A stretch of DNA of 64,000 nt from Collimonas sp. OK242 (GCF_900107095.1 NZ_FNOR01000002.1:1-64000), one strand, 5' to 3'. Shown: positions 54,162 through 63,629, counted from the first letter of the stretch. Notes: a model not told the origin generated them from the sequence alone. Made by a program: numbers and translations.

Positions 54162-54209
54162 TGCCATCTGAATGGCATGATGTAGCTTGCATGCAAGCTA
54201 CAGATGCAC
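54162..54209 (+). promoter_or_regulatory. Mutually exclusive RNA hairpins in the permease leader
   Basis: TGCCAT-CTGA-ATGGCA (54162-54177) forms a 6-bp hairpin. A perfect 22-base palindrome lies at 54181-54202 (arms of 11, centre TGCATGCA). In addition GTGCCATCTG (54161-54170) can pair with CAGATGCAC (54201-54209) with one bulged C, which excludes the first hairpin. No T run follows, so translational control is more likely than termination. The palindrome could alternatively be a protein-binding site in DNA. Confidence 0.55.
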
Positions 54210-54256
54210 GGTGATTGCCGGGATTGTATAAAAAACACTAAAACCAGGAGATATCC

Positions 54257-55618
54257 ATGTCCACCCTTCATCCGTCCGCCCAGGCTGCCCAGGCCGCCTC
54301 CGCAGACACCCGAAAGCGCATCTTTGCCATCGTCGGCGCCTCGTCCGGCAATCTGGTCGAATGGTTCGATTTTTACATTTACTCGTTTTGTGCGATTTAT
54401 TTTGCACCTATGTTTTTCCCTAGCAGTAATCCAACCACGCAATTAGCCAATTCCGCCGCCATATTTGCGGTCGGCTTTTTCATGCGGCCGATCGGCGGCT
54501 GGCTATTCGGACGGATCGCGGATAAACGCGGCCGGCGCACGGCGATGATGATCTCGGTGCTGATGATGTGCGGCGGCTCGTTGATGATCGCCTGCCTGCC
54601 GACCTACGCTAGCATAGGCTACGCAGCGCCTGCGCTGCTACTGCTGGCGCGCCTGTTCCAGGGCTTGTCGGTGGGCGGTGAATACGGCACCAGCGCTACC
54701 TATATGAGTGAAGTCGCGTTGGAAGGACGGCGTGGATTTTTTGCCTCCTTCCAGTACGTGACCCTGATCGGCGGCCAGTTGCTGGCAGTGCTGGTGCTGG
54801 TCATCTTGCAGCAAGTCCTGACTTCCGAGCAATTGCACGCCTGGGGCTGGCGCATTCCTTTCGTTTTGGGTGCGCTAGCAGCCTTGGTTGCACTGTATTT
54901 GCGTAAATCGCTGAGCGAAACCTCGACTGCGGAGACCCGCAAGAACAAGGACGCCGGCACTTTGGCCGGCTTGATGAAACATAAAAGAGCATTTATGACG
55001 GTGGTCGGCTTCACCGCCGGCGGCTCCTTGATTTTCTACACCTTCACCACTTACATGCAGAAATACCTGGTGAACACCGCCGGCATGAGCGCGAAAACCT
55101 CCAGCAACGTGATGACTGTGGCGCTGCTTGTGTACATGTTGATGCAGCCGTTGTTCGGCGCGCTCTCCGACAGGATCGGCCGTCGCACCTCAATGCTCTG
55201 GTTCGGTGCGCTGGCAACCGTAGCGACGGTGCCGATTTTGCATGCGCTCAAAGATGTGACGAATCCTTATGCAGCGTTCGGGCTCATCATCCTGGCGCTG
55301 GCGATCGTGAGTTTTTATACCTCCATCAGCGGCTTGATCAAGGCAGAAATGTTTCCGACGGAAGTGCGCGCACTGGGTGTAGGTTTGTCGTATGCGGTGG
55401 GGAACGCATTGTTCGGCGGCACTGCAGAATTTGTCGCGCTCGAACTGAAAAAGGCTGGCATGGAACCGACTTTCTACTGGTATGTGTCGGCGATGTGCGC
55501 AGTGGCTTTCGTCGTGGCCTACAAGATGCGCGACCCAAGCAAGGAAGGTCTTCTCAAGGACGTTCCGCTTGAAGCGTCAAGATACACCGCGGATGGCCAG
55601 CTTGCCGCTTCACGTTAG
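54257..55618 (+). CDS. kgtP: MHS family MFS permease, 2-oxoglutarate (KgtP)-type
   Basis: A 453-residue, 12-helix proton symporter. [26 protein letters not shown], then [22 protein letters not shown] and [23 protein letters not shown] are diagnostic of the metabolite:H+ symporter family, closest in flavour to E. coli KgtP. AGGAGATATCC precedes the ATG. It is controlled by an apparent sigma-54 promoter, operator repeats and IHF site, and is followed 15 bases later by a DctB-like kinase gene and then a DctD-like regulator gene. Substrate could be 2-oxoglutarate or another carboxylate. Confidence 0.88.
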   Translation: MSTLHPSAQAAQAASADTRKRIFAIVGASSGNLVEWFDFYIYSFCAIYFAPMFFPSSNPTTQLANSAAIFAVGFFMRPIGGWLFGRIADKRGRRTAMMISVLMMCGGSLMIACLPTYASIGYAAPALLLLARLFQGLSVGGEYGTSATYMSEVALEGRRGFFASFQYVTLIGGQLLAVLVLVILQQVLTSEQLHAWGWRIPFVLGALAALVALYLRKSLSETSTAETRKNKDAGTLAGLMKHKRAFMTVVGFTAGGSLIFYTFTTYMQKYLVNTAGMSAKTSSNVMTVALLVYMLMQPLFGALSDRIGRRTSMLWFGALATVATVPILHALKDVTNPYAAFGLIILALAIVSFYTSISGLIKAEMFPTEVRALGVGLSYAVGNALFGGTAEFVALELKKAGMEPTFYWYVSAMCAVAFVVAYKMRDPSKEGLLKDVPLEASRYTADGQLAASR

Positions 55619-55633
55619 AGTCTGGCTGACCTT

Positions 55634-57427
55634 ATGACGGCAAAAAAGCCGCTGCTGTGGACTGTACTGGCCATCGCCAGCGTCATTGCAGTGGTGTTGA
55701 GCACCTATGTACTGGCCAGCAGAAAGGCCGGCAGCGATATCGGTGCAGCCAGCGAGCGGCAGCTGCAAATCATTGCGCTCGACCTCGAATCCGTACTGCA
55801 GAAATTCGAGACGCTGCCGTTTGCCCTTGGCTTCCAATCGGATGTGTTGCAAGCGCTGGCGCAACCGGACGACCAGCGCAACATTCAACACCTGAACCAG
55901 ACATTGCAATTGATCCAGCGGCAATCGGAGGCGGTGGCGATTTACGTGCTGGATCGCAAAGGCCTGACGCTGGCTTCCAGCAACTGGGATACGCCTACCA
56001 GTTTTGTCGGCCGGGATTTCGGTTTCCGCCCTTATTTCCGCGATGCGATCAAAGGCAATGCCGGACGTTTTTACGGTATCGGCAATGCTACCAATGTGCC
56101 TGGTTACTTCATCGCCCAGCCTATCTATGCCAGCGCGGCCGGAAATGGCGCAAACGGTGCGAACGCCGCGCTGGGCGTGATGGTGGTCAAGATAGACCTG
56201 ACCGAATTCGAACATACCTGGCGCAGCAGCGAAGAGCCGATTACCCTGGTGGACAGCAGCGGGGTGGTGTTCTTGAGTAATCGCCCGGCCTGGAAATATC
56301 ACAGCCTGTATCCGCTGAACGGCGCGATACAGCAAGACCTGGCCGGCACCCATCAGTACGCGGATCAAGCGATTACGCCGGTGGCGTCGCTGCCGAAGCC
56401 GCAAAGGGCGGAATTCGGCCAGCACGTCACACGCGGCATCGGTCGGCTGGGATGGCAGCTCATGTTATTTCCTTCGCAAGCGCGGATCGCCCGCATCGCC
56501 ATGCTGTGGACGCTGGCGGCGGTGCTGTTGCTGGCGATTGCAGGAATTTCCCTGTGGGCGTTATACCAGCGCCGGCGGCGCCTGGAGGAACGGCTGGTAT
56601 CGGCCGAATGCCTGGATCGGACCATCGCCCAAAGAACCCAGGAGCTGAGGGTGGCGAATCAAACGCTGGAAGCCAAATACGCTAAATTGAAAGAAACCGA
56701 GCACTTGCTGCGTTCAACCCAGAACAAGCTGATCCAGGCCGGCAAGCTGGCCATGCTGGGACAAATGGCGGCTGGCATTGCCCACGAATTGAACCAGCCG
56801 CTGGCAGCGATCCGCGCCTTTGCCGACAACGCCATGACTTTCCTGACACGCGGGCAAGCTGATAAAGCGACTGAAAATCTAAGCCACATCAGCAACGCCA
56901 GCGCTCGTATGGGCAAGATAGTCGGGCAACTCAACGGCTTCTCCAGGAAGAGCCACGAAGCGGTAGCCGTCATAGATTTGCCGAAATCGATAGAGGCGGC
57001 GGCATTGTTGTTGAACAACGAATTCCAGACCCATGGCGCCACACTGCAGATCGATATCCGCCATCCGGCCCAGGTGGTCGGCGACTCGGTGCGGACCGAG
57101 CAGGTGCTGATCAATCTGTTGCGCAACGCGCTGGACGCGGTGGATAATGCCGAACAAAAAACCGTCTCCCTGCTGCTGGAATGCGAAGCGGGCGAGGCGG
57201 TGGTCCGGATTCGCGACTGCGGGCCCGGTATTCCGGCGCAGGTCGCTCTGCATCTGTTCGAGCCGTTTTTTACCACCAAGCCGTCCGGCAAGGGCTTGGG
57301 CCTGGGCCTGGCCATTTCATCTTCCATCGTGCAGGCGATGAGCGGCCGGCTGACGGCGGATAATCACAGCGAAGGCGGCGCCGAATTCGTGCTGCGCATT
57401 CCTTTGCTGGAAACTGTGGAGTCTTGA
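55634..57427 (+). CDS. DctB-like sensor histidine kinase
   Basis: A 597-residue kinase. A transmembrane helix at ~10-30 and a second at ~295-320 enclose a double-PAS/Cache-like periplasmic sensor containing YVLDRKGLTLASSNW and FVGRDFGFRPYFRDA, the ligand-binding phrase of DctB-type carboxylate sensors. A coiled-coil linker (~330-365) leads to the phospho-acceptor H384 in GIAHELNQPLAAIRAFADNA, and an ATPase domain with NLLRNALDAVD, RDCGPGIP and GKGLGLGLAIS. Its partner is the response regulator encoded next. It follows the permease gene by 15 bases. Confidence 0.93.
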   Translation: MTAKKPLLWTVLAIASVIAVVLSTYVLASRKAGSDIGAASERQLQIIALDLESVLQKFETLPFALGFQSDVLQALAQPDDQRNIQHLNQTLQLIQRQSEAVAIYVLDRKGLTLASSNWDTPTSFVGRDFGFRPYFRDAIKGNAGRFYGIGNATNVPGYFIAQPIYASAAGNGANGANAALGVMVVKIDLTEFEHTWRSSEEPITLVDSSGVVFLSNRPAWKYHSLYPLNGAIQQDLAGTHQYADQAITPVASLPKPQRAEFGQHVTRGIGRLGWQLMLFPSQARIARIAMLWTLAAVLLLAIAGISLWALYQRRRRLEERLVSAECLDRTIAQRTQELRVANQTLEAKYAKLKETEHLLRSTQNKLIQAGKLAMLGQMAAGIAHELNQPLAAIRAFADNAMTFLTRGQADKATENLSHISNASARMGKIVGQLNGFSRKSHEAVAVIDLPKSIEAAALLLNNEFQTHGATLQIDIRHPAQVVGDSVRTEQVLINLLRNALDAVDNAEQKTVSLLLECEAGEAVVRIRDCGPGIPAQVALHLFEPFFTTKPSGKGLGLGLAISSSIVQAMSGRLTADNHSEGGAEFVLRIPLLETVES

Positions 57428-57441
57428 CGGAGGTAAGGGTG

Positions 57442-58773
57442 GTGACGCTGGAAGCAGTATTGATCGAGGACGAACAGGCAGTGCGAGAGGCGATCGCCCA
57501 GACGCTGGAACTGGGTGGTTTCACCGTCCACGCTTGCGATAGCGTAGAGCAGGCGCAGCCATGGCTGAGCGCCGGATTTGCCGGCGTGATTGTCACCGAC
57601 GTGCGCTTGCCCGGCCGCTCGGGCCTGGAGCTGTTGACGCATATAGTGACGATGGATCCCGACTTGCCCGTGATTGTCGTCACCGGCCACGGCGACGTCA
57701 GCATGGCGGTGGACGCGATGCGCGCCGGCGCCTACGATTTCATCGAAAAACCGTTTGCCGCTGAACGCTTGATGGAAACCGCTCACCGGGCGCAGGAAAA
57801 GCGCAGCCTGATTATCGAGAACCGGCGTCTGAAAGCCGCCTGGGCGGCGCATCCGGACATGCCGAGCCTGATCGGCCAGTCGAGCGCAATCGAGCGCGTC
57901 CGGACCATGATCCGCAGCGTCGGGCCGAGCATGGTCGATATCCTGATCAACGGCCAGACCGGCAGCGGCAAGGAAGTAGTGGCGCGCCAGTTGCATCTCG
58001 CCAGCGGCCGCAGCGGCCCGTTTGTCGCCATCAACTGCGGCGCATTGCCGGAAACCGTATTCGAAAGCGAAATTTTCGGCCATGAGGCCGGGGCGTTCAC
58101 CAGCGCTCAGAAAAGACGCATCGGCAAACTGGAATATGCCAAGGGCGGCACGGTATTTCTCGATGAAATTGAAAGCATGCCTCTGGCCCTGCAGGTCAAA
58201 TTGCTGCGCGTGCTGCAAGAACGCAAGCTGGAGCGGCTCGGCGGCAACGAAGCGATCGCCATCGATTGCCGCATCATCGCCGCCAGCAAGGCCAATCTGC
58301 TGCAGATGAGTGCGCAGGGCAGTTTTCGCGAGGATTTGTATTACCGTATCGGCGTAGTCAGCATAGACCTGCCGCGCCTGAATGAACGGCGCGAAGATAT
58401 TCCGCTGTTGCTGGCGCATTTCATCCAGGGCGCGGCGATTCGTTATCAGCGGCCGTTGCCGCAATGGACGCTGGCGCAAATGGCGCAATGGCAAACCCGC
58501 GACTGGCCCGGCAACGTGCGCGAGTTGCGCAATTTTGCCGACCGGCTGGTATTGGGAGTGGCAGAGGGCGTAGCCGATCTTGCCAGCCAGGGCGATGTCA
58601 TCGGCGCCGTGCCGCTGCCGCAGCAAATGGATATCTATGAGCGCATGCTGATCGCAGAAATGCTCAATATCAGCAACGGCAACGTCGCCATCGCCGCAGA
58701 TCGGCTGGGCCTGCCCAAGAAAACCCTGTACGACAAAATCAAGAAATATCAGCTGGCCGTAGGTAAAACATAA
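57442..58773 (+). CDS. DctD-like sigma-54-dependent response regulator
   Basis: A 443-residue activator. The receiver domain has phospho-acceptor Asp53 (VIVTDVRLPG) and Lys in IEKPF. The AAA+ domain has Walker A GQTGSGKE (171-178), Walker B GTVFLDEIESM, and loop L1 GAFTSA (217-222) where GAFTGA is usual; a Fis-type HTH ends the protein (NGNVAIAADRLGLPKKTLYDKIKKYQL). I choose GTG 57442, eight bases after GGAGG; GTG 57439 or a TTG at 57424 overlapping the kinase stop are alternatives. Its likely target is the sigma-54 promoter at 54011. Confidence 0.93.
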   Translation: MTLEAVLIEDEQAVREAIAQTLELGGFTVHACDSVEQAQPWLSAGFAGVIVTDVRLPGRSGLELLTHIVTMDPDLPVIVVTGHGDVSMAVDAMRAGAYDFIEKPFAAERLMETAHRAQEKRSLIIENRRLKAAWAAHPDMPSLIGQSSAIERVRTMIRSVGPSMVDILINGQTGSGKEVVARQLHLASGRSGPFVAINCGALPETVFESEIFGHEAGAFTSAQKRRIGKLEYAKGGTVFLDEIESMPLALQVKLLRVLQERKLERLGGNEAIAIDCRIIAASKANLLQMSAQGSFREDLYYRIGVVSIDLPRLNERREDIPLLLAHFIQGAAIRYQRPLPQWTLAQMAQWQTRDWPGNVRELRNFADRLVLGVAEGVADLASQGDVIGAVPLPQQMDIYERMLIAEMLNISNGNVAIAADRLGLPKKTLYDKIKKYQLAVGKT

Positions 58774-58885
58774 GCAAGGCATGAGCTTGCGCCAGGTAAA
58801 TCGTGCTGTTCAGACAACAAGTTGTTGAAACTGGGAGATGTTACAAAACATTATTCCACTGGACAAGCGCACTTGAATCTTTATC

Positions 58886-60058
58886 ATGGGCATCTTTTTC
58901 AACATGGATGTCACAATGAGCGCTTCACCGCTGCCTTCAGGCTCATTCAAAGCACCAGACCGTAGTCCCAATTTTCAATTCGGTTTTATCGACCTGTTAA
59001 AGGTCATCGCTGCGCAATTGATAGTCTTGCACCATCTGGCGTTCTACGGGCCGATGGCTGATCACGTCCGTCCCATCGCACCGACGCTGATCAATTGGTT
59101 GGACGATTACGCCCGCATCGCGGTCCAGGTGTTCCTGGTGGTCGGCGGTTTCCTGGCGGCCAAGTCGCTGTCGCCGCAGGGCACCTCCACCATTTCCGAT
59201 CCTCTACGTGTTTTGTGGCGCCGTTACATGAAGCTGGTGCCGCCTTTCCTGGTGGCGACCGTACTGGCAATCGGCGCTTCAGCCTGGGCCGGATTGTGGA
59301 TGACGCATTACTCCATCTCGGCGATGCCGACTGCAATGCAGCTGGCCGCCCACGCACTGTTGCTGCACTCAATATTAGGTTATGAATCGATCTCTGCCGG
59401 CGCCTGGTATGTCGCCATCGATTTCCAGCTATACGCTTTGTTGACCATGCTGCTGTGCTTGACCGGCGGCCTGGCCAAACGCCGCGCCATGCCGTGGCTG
59501 GCGCCGGTGCTGGTGGTGATCGGCGTCAGCGCATCGCTGCTGTACTTCAATCGCGATGCTTCCTGGGACGCCTGGGCGCCCTATTTCTTTGGCAGTTATG
59601 GCCTGGGTGCGATTGCCTGGTGGGCGCGTGACCTGGGGCGCCGGCCGGCCGTGGTAGCGCTGCTGATGGCTGCAATCCTGTTGCCGACCTTGTATGCATT
59701 AGCGATCGATTTCCGCAGCCGCATCGCGGTTGCGCTGCTGGTAGCCTGTGCATTGGTGCTGGTAAGCCGGCGCGGCATATTGCTGTCGCGCCAGCGTTTT
59801 GCCTGGGTACGCGCTTTCGGAAGGATCTCTTACTCGATTTTCCTGGTGCATTTCCCGGTCTGCCTGATCGTCAACGCCGCCTTCGCCAAATTCGTAGCGG
59901 CACAGCCGTTGTTGCAGGCCGGCGGCATGCTGCTGGCCTGGGCTGCCAGCCTGGCCGCCGGCGCAATTTTCTATCGTTGGGTTGAAATCCCGCTGAGCCG
60001 TCTTTCAGCGCGGGCATCCGGCCAAAGTTTGGCGTTGCAGGCCCCAGTCGCGGCTTAA
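58886..60058 (+). CDS. Acyltransferase 3 family membrane protein
   Basis: A 390-residue protein with about ten hydrophobic segments and the acyltransferase-3 pattern: FGFIDLLKVIAAQLIVLHHLAFYG with a conserved His, RRYMKLVPPFLVATVLA, SAGAWYVAIDFQLYALL and GRISYSIFLVHFPVCLI. Such enzymes move acyl groups to sugars, lipids or surface polysaccharides; the substrate is unknown. The start is uncertain: ATGs at 58886, 58904 and 58916 are all possible, none with a strong ribosome-binding site. It stands alone after the regulator gene. Confidence 0.87.
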   Translation: MGIFFNMDVTMSASPLPSGSFKAPDRSPNFQFGFIDLLKVIAAQLIVLHHLAFYGPMADHVRPIAPTLINWLDDYARIAVQVFLVVGGFLAAKSLSPQGTSTISDPLRVLWRRYMKLVPPFLVATVLAIGASAWAGLWMTHYSISAMPTAMQLAAHALLLHSILGYESISAGAWYVAIDFQLYALLTMLLCLTGGLAKRRAMPWLAPVLVVIGVSASLLYFNRDASWDAWAPYFFGSYGLGAIAWWARDLGRRPAVVALLMAAILLPTLYALAIDFRSRIAVALLVACALVLVSRRGILLSRQRFAWVRAFGRISYSIFLVHFPVCLIVNAAFAKFVAAQPLLQAGGMLLAWAASLAAGAIFYRWVEIPLSRLSARASGQSLALQAPVAA

Positions 60059-60083
60059 TTTACAAAACACACGTAACAACGCA

Positions 60084-60108
60084 TGTAAGCGCCGAGAAGG
60101 CGCTTACA
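60084..60108. terminator. Bidirectional hairpin between acyltransferase and MFS genes
   Basis: TGTAAGCGCC (60084-60093) and GGCGCTTACA (60099-60108) form a perfect 10-bp stem with loop GAGAA between two convergent genes; the right arm contains the stop codon of the MFS gene. No T run follows on the + strand. Confidence 0.6.
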
Positions 60109-61393
60109 GCATATCTTCCATCTCCTGCCTGCTGCTGGCAGGCATATGCTCCGCGCGCTGGCGATGCTGACGCCGGAAATGCAGGAACGCCAGCACCAGC
60201 GCCGCCAATTGCAGCACTGCGCAAAAATAAAACGGCGCGCCAATCCGCCAGTCGCCCTTGGGCAAATGCGACACCATTCCCAGCAACGGCGCGCCAATGA
60301 TCGGCGCGATCACCGCCATCAGGCTATTGAGCGAGCTGACGGCTCCCAGCGTCTGGCCCTGGCTGTGCGAATCCACGGCGCCGGAAATAATGCTTTGAAT
60401 CGAAGCATTCACGGTAGCGCCGAACACATTGGCGAAAATGACCGCATACATCATCCATGACTGGCTGGCAGCGCCCCACAAGAGATAGGCGGCGGTAGAG
60501 GAAACCAGTCCGATCACCGCTAGCCGCTGCGGACTGAAGCGCTGCAACAGCGGCCCCAGCAACACGCCTTGCACAATCACCGACATGACGCCGACCGCCG
60601 CCAGCGACTGGCCGTTTTCCAGCGGCCCCCAGCCAAACTTGAACGTGGTGTACAGCACCCAGGTGGTAAACAACATGAATTGCGCCAGGCCGTTGCAGGC
60701 AATCACCGCAACTAGCGGACCGACTGCTTTCAAGCGCGATAGTGCGCGTAACGAGCTCAAAGGGTTGGCCGCCTTCCAGCCGAACGCACGGCGCCGCTCA
60801 AGCGGCAGCGACTCCGGCAGCACGAAATAGCCGTACATCAGATTCAGCAACGCCAGGCTGCCGGCAACAATAAAGGGCAAGCGCAAATTGATCGCGCCCA
60901 GCAAACCGCCCATCACCGGCCCGACGATAAAGCCGACGCCGAACATCGCGCCTATCATGCCGAAACGTTTCGCGCGCTGCTCCGGCTCGGTGATATCGGC
61001 CACATAAGCATTGCATACCGCGGCGTTGGACTGCATCGCGCCGCCGACCAGGCGCACCACAATCAGCATCCATAGCGCCGTGGAAAAAGCGGTCGCAAAA
61101 AAATTCAGCGCCAGGCCGCAAAATCCCAGCAACAGCACCGGCCGCCGGCCGTATTGGTCAGACAGCGCGCCGAGAATGGGCGAGCCGAAAAAATTGGCGA
61201 TGCCGAAAGCAAAGGCGATTGCGCCATACCAGAATGCCTGGTCGGCTTGCGAGCCGGTGAATTTCCCGACCAGCACCGGCAGCACCGGAATGATCAGGCC
61301 GATGGAGATCATGTCGATCAATACGGTCAGCATGATGAAGGGCATGGCCGCGGCGTGGCTCTGGTTCTGTGCGGGAGGTTTGAGATTGGTCAC
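60104..61393 (-). CDS. TCR/Tet family MFS exporter
   Basis: A 429-residue, 12-helix drug/H+ antiporter-like protein. LTVLIDMISIGLIIPVLPVLVGKF, motif A GALSDQYGRRPVLLLG, RLVGGAMQSNAAVCNAYVADITEPEQRAKRFGMIGAMFGVGFIVGPVMGG and FVLPESLP are typical of TetA and close relatives. Being chromosomal and without a TetR gene alongside, its physiological substrate is unknown and resistance is not implied. Convergent with the acyltransferase gene. Confidence 0.9.
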   Translation of the reverse strand: MTNLKPPAQNQSHAAAMPFIMLTVLIDMISIGLIIPVLPVLVGKFTGSQADQAFWYGAIAFAFGIANFFGSPILGALSDQYGRRPVLLLGFCGLALNFFATAFSTALWMLIVVRLVGGAMQSNAAVCNAYVADITEPEQRAKRFGMIGAMFGVGFIVGPVMGGLLGAINLRLPFIVAGSLALLNLMYGYFVLPESLPLERRRAFGWKAANPLSSLRALSRLKAVGPLVAVIACNGLAQFMLFTTWVLYTTFKFGWGPLENGQSLAAVGVMSVIVQGVLLGPLLQRFSPQRLAVIGLVSSTAAYLLWGAASQSWMMYAVIFANVFGATVNASIQSIISGAVDSHSQGQTLGAVSSLNSLMAVIAPIIGAPLLGMVSHLPKGDWRIGAPFYFCAVLQLAALVLAFLHFRRQHRQRAEHMPASSRQEMEDML

Positions 61394-61741
61394 GCGTTGC
61401 TACTCCGGTGGGGTGTTTGGTGTTGTGCGGCAGGTCGGGGTCGCCTGACTGCCGCCTGTCATGATATCTAAAAGCTAGTCCAGACGTCTGCAACTTCCAG
61501 GCGCTAGCGCCGGCCCGGCTGCACATTATGCAGTTGGTGTTGAGAAATACTCATCAACGAGCATGGCTGGATTGGCAGTTCGGAAAAAGTGCCTTGCAAT
61601 TGAATTATGTTGTTATTTCACAACTAATTTCTATGAAGTATATTAATTATTGTAAAAACTTACAATTCGTACCCAATTTGATTATTGATAATTAACTTTC
61701 TAACTATAATTCCGCAAGGGAAAATAGATAGAAAGCAATAA
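61394..61741. other. AT-rich intergenic region upstream of tpsB
   Basis: About 350 bases, with the right half (61600-61740) markedly more AT-rich than the rest of the window. TATAAT at 61705-61710 is a good -10 candidate for tpsB, though no well-spaced -35 is evident. The left part presumably carries the promoter of the MFS gene. No convincing gene is seen. AT-rich promoters of this kind are typical targets for H-NS-type silencers. Confidence 0.55.
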
Positions 61742-63523
61742 ATGGGGAAAAACACCTTATCAGGCAAAGGTGACGGGGGGGTGTTGTGTTTTGCAAAGGG
61801 GATCGGCGTAACGCTCTTGCTGACTGCCGCCATGCAGGACGGCATAGCGCAAACCGCCGTGGCCGAGCGCAGCGCCTCGGAAGGCCTGCGCCGGCAGGAA
61901 GAGCGTACGCGCGAACAGCAGCAGCAATTGCAACCCAAGGCCGACGTCCTGAGCCCGGCGGCATCGACCAGAATCCCTACCGAACTGCCGCTTGAATCGC
62001 CATGTTTCGTGATCCGCGAAGTGACCCTGAGCGGCAAGCAAATCGGCCGCTTTAGCTGGTTGCAGGATGCCGCTTTGCCGTTCATGAATCGCTGCGTCGG
62101 CGTCCAAGGGTTGAGCCGCATCGCCTCGGCGCTGGACGCCAAGCTGATCGAGCTTGGTTACGCCACCACGCGCGTCAGCTTGCCGCAACAAAATCTGCAC
62201 AACGGTATTTTGGAACTGGTGCTGCATGTCGGCCGCATCAGCGAAGTACGCATGGTCAAGGCCGGCGACGCCAAGCAGACCGCGGATGATAACTGGGGTA
62301 CCTGGCGCAACGCCTTTCCTGGCATTCCGTCGTTGGGGCCGGGCGCTGTCCTGAACATTCGCGATCTGGAGCAGGGCGTCGAGCAAATGAAACGCCTGCC
62401 GAGCCAGGCGGTCGCTACCCGCATCGAGCCGGGAGCAGAGGCGGATACCAGTGTCGTCTTTATTGAACGGCAAAGCGGCAGTCTGCGCGATCGCATCCGC
62501 GGCGGTATCACGCTCGACAATTCGGGCGGCAACACCCTGGGGCGGCCTCAGTTATCCGCTTATCTCGCGCTCGACAATCCGCTCGGCCTGAACGACATTC
62601 TCAACCTGAGCGGCAATAGCAATCTCGAAAGACCGGAGAGCAATCACCGCAGCCAGAGTGCGTCCGTCAACTACAGCATTCCCTGGGGTTACAACACCTT
62701 TACCATTTCCGATAGCCGCAGCCGCTTTGCGCAGGTGGTACAGGGCACCACGGTCAACTTCCTTTCGAGCGGCACCAGCGATACGGCGGAACTCAAATGG
62801 CATCGCACCTTCATTCGTACCGCCTCGGCCAAATTCGGTTTGTATGCAGGTGTAGCGACGCGTCGTGCCGATAGTTTTCTGAACGACGTCGAGTTGGTGG
62901 TGCAGCGGCGTCGTACTACCCGGCTGGAAGCTGGAGTCACCTATAAGAAGTTGATAGGACAGGCAGATCTGGATATCGATCTGGGTTATCAGCGCGGCAT
63001 GCCGTGGTTCAGTGCGCAGGAAGATCTTCCGCAGCAAGACGGCGTCGACAACCTGACCAACCGGCCGCAGATATGGACTTTGAACGCCAGTTATAACCAG
63101 CCGTTTGCACTGGGCAAACAGTCCTTCCAATACACCGCTTCGATGCATGGGCAAATGACTAACGATGCGCTGCTGTCAGTCGATCAGATTTCCATCGGCA
63201 ATCGCTACAGTGTGCGCGGCTTCGATGGCGACAGCGTGCTGCTGGCCGAAAGCGGCTTCTATTTCCGCAACGACCTTAGCATGCCTGTCAATCTGGTTGC
63301 CGGCGTCGATACGCAAGTCTATCTGGGGATCGATTTTGGCCGTGTCTGGGGACCCAGCGAGGTGTCCCTGATCGGCAGCAAGCTGGCGGGCACGGCAATC
63401 GGTGTGCGCGGCAGATGGAAGGCGTTGCAGATGGATGCCTCGATCGGCACGCCGCTGTATAAGCCAGAGGGTTTCAAGACGCAACGCTGGAGTCCATATG
63501 TGTCGCTGACTTACGCCTTTTGA
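61742..63523 (+). CDS. Two-partner secretion outer-membrane translocator TpsB (ShlB/FhaC/HecB family)
   Basis: A 593-residue Omp85-family transporter that exports the TpsA protein encoded downstream. An N-terminal region with a hydrophobic signal-like stretch (GIGVTLLLTAAMQDGIAQ) and a charged Gln/Arg helix (residues ~40-65) is followed by POTRA domains (CFVIREVTLSGKQIG ... GILELVLHVGRISEVR) and a 16-strand barrel, with the conserved IGNRYSVRGFDGDS (VRGF/Y tip loop motif) and terminal Phe in YVSLTYAF. Complete. Confidence 0.94.
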   Translation: MGKNTLSGKGDGGVLCFAKGIGVTLLLTAAMQDGIAQTAVAERSASEGLRRQEERTREQQQQLQPKADVLSPAASTRIPTELPLESPCFVIREVTLSGKQIGRFSWLQDAALPFMNRCVGVQGLSRIASALDAKLIELGYATTRVSLPQQNLHNGILELVLHVGRISEVRMVKAGDAKQTADDNWGTWRNAFPGIPSLGPGAVLNIRDLEQGVEQMKRLPSQAVATRIEPGAEADTSVVFIERQSGSLRDRIRGGITLDNSGGNTLGRPQLSAYLALDNPLGLNDILNLSGNSNLERPESNHRSQSASVNYSIPWGYNTFTISDSRSRFAQVVQGTTVNFLSSGTSDTAELKWHRTFIRTASAKFGLYAGVATRRADSFLNDVELVVQRRRTTRLEAGVTYKKLIGQADLDIDLGYQRGMPWFSAQEDLPQQDGVDNLTNRPQIWTLNASYNQPFALGKQSFQYTASMHGQMTNDALLSVDQISIGNRYSVRGFDGDSVLLAESGFYFRNDLSMPVNLVAGVDTQVYLGIDFGRVWGPSEVSLIGSKLAGTAIGVRGRWKALQMDASIGTPLYKPEGFKTQRWSPYVSLTYAF

Positions 63524-63600
63524 TGAGCACGTGATCAAAGCAGGGCATCAGTAAATAAGAAAGCAGGCCAGGCAGACGACGGCCGGCAATGAGATACCGC

Positions 63601-63629
63601 ACAGGCGCAGCCAGGCCGGCTGCGCTTGT
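63601..63629 (+). promoter_or_regulatory. Hairpin in the tpsB-tpsA gap
   Basis: ACAGGCGCAGCC (63601-63612) and GGCTGCGCTTGT (63618-63629) form a 12-bp stem with one G-U pair and loop AGGCC, 33 bases before the tpsA start codon. No T run follows, so it may tune the relative amounts of TpsB and TpsA rather than end transcription. Confidence 0.55.

Noticed and set aside
57364-58782. 472-codon open frame on the - strand opposite the DctD-like regulator
   Set aside because: The + strand product has all domains and motifs of a sigma-54 activator; the antisense product is low-complexity and His/Gln/Arg-rich.
60104-61393. Antibiotic-resistance gene (tetracycline efflux)
   Set aside because: The protein has the TCR/Tet family layout, but it is a chromosomal gene without TetR or mobile context, so a resistance call is not supported.
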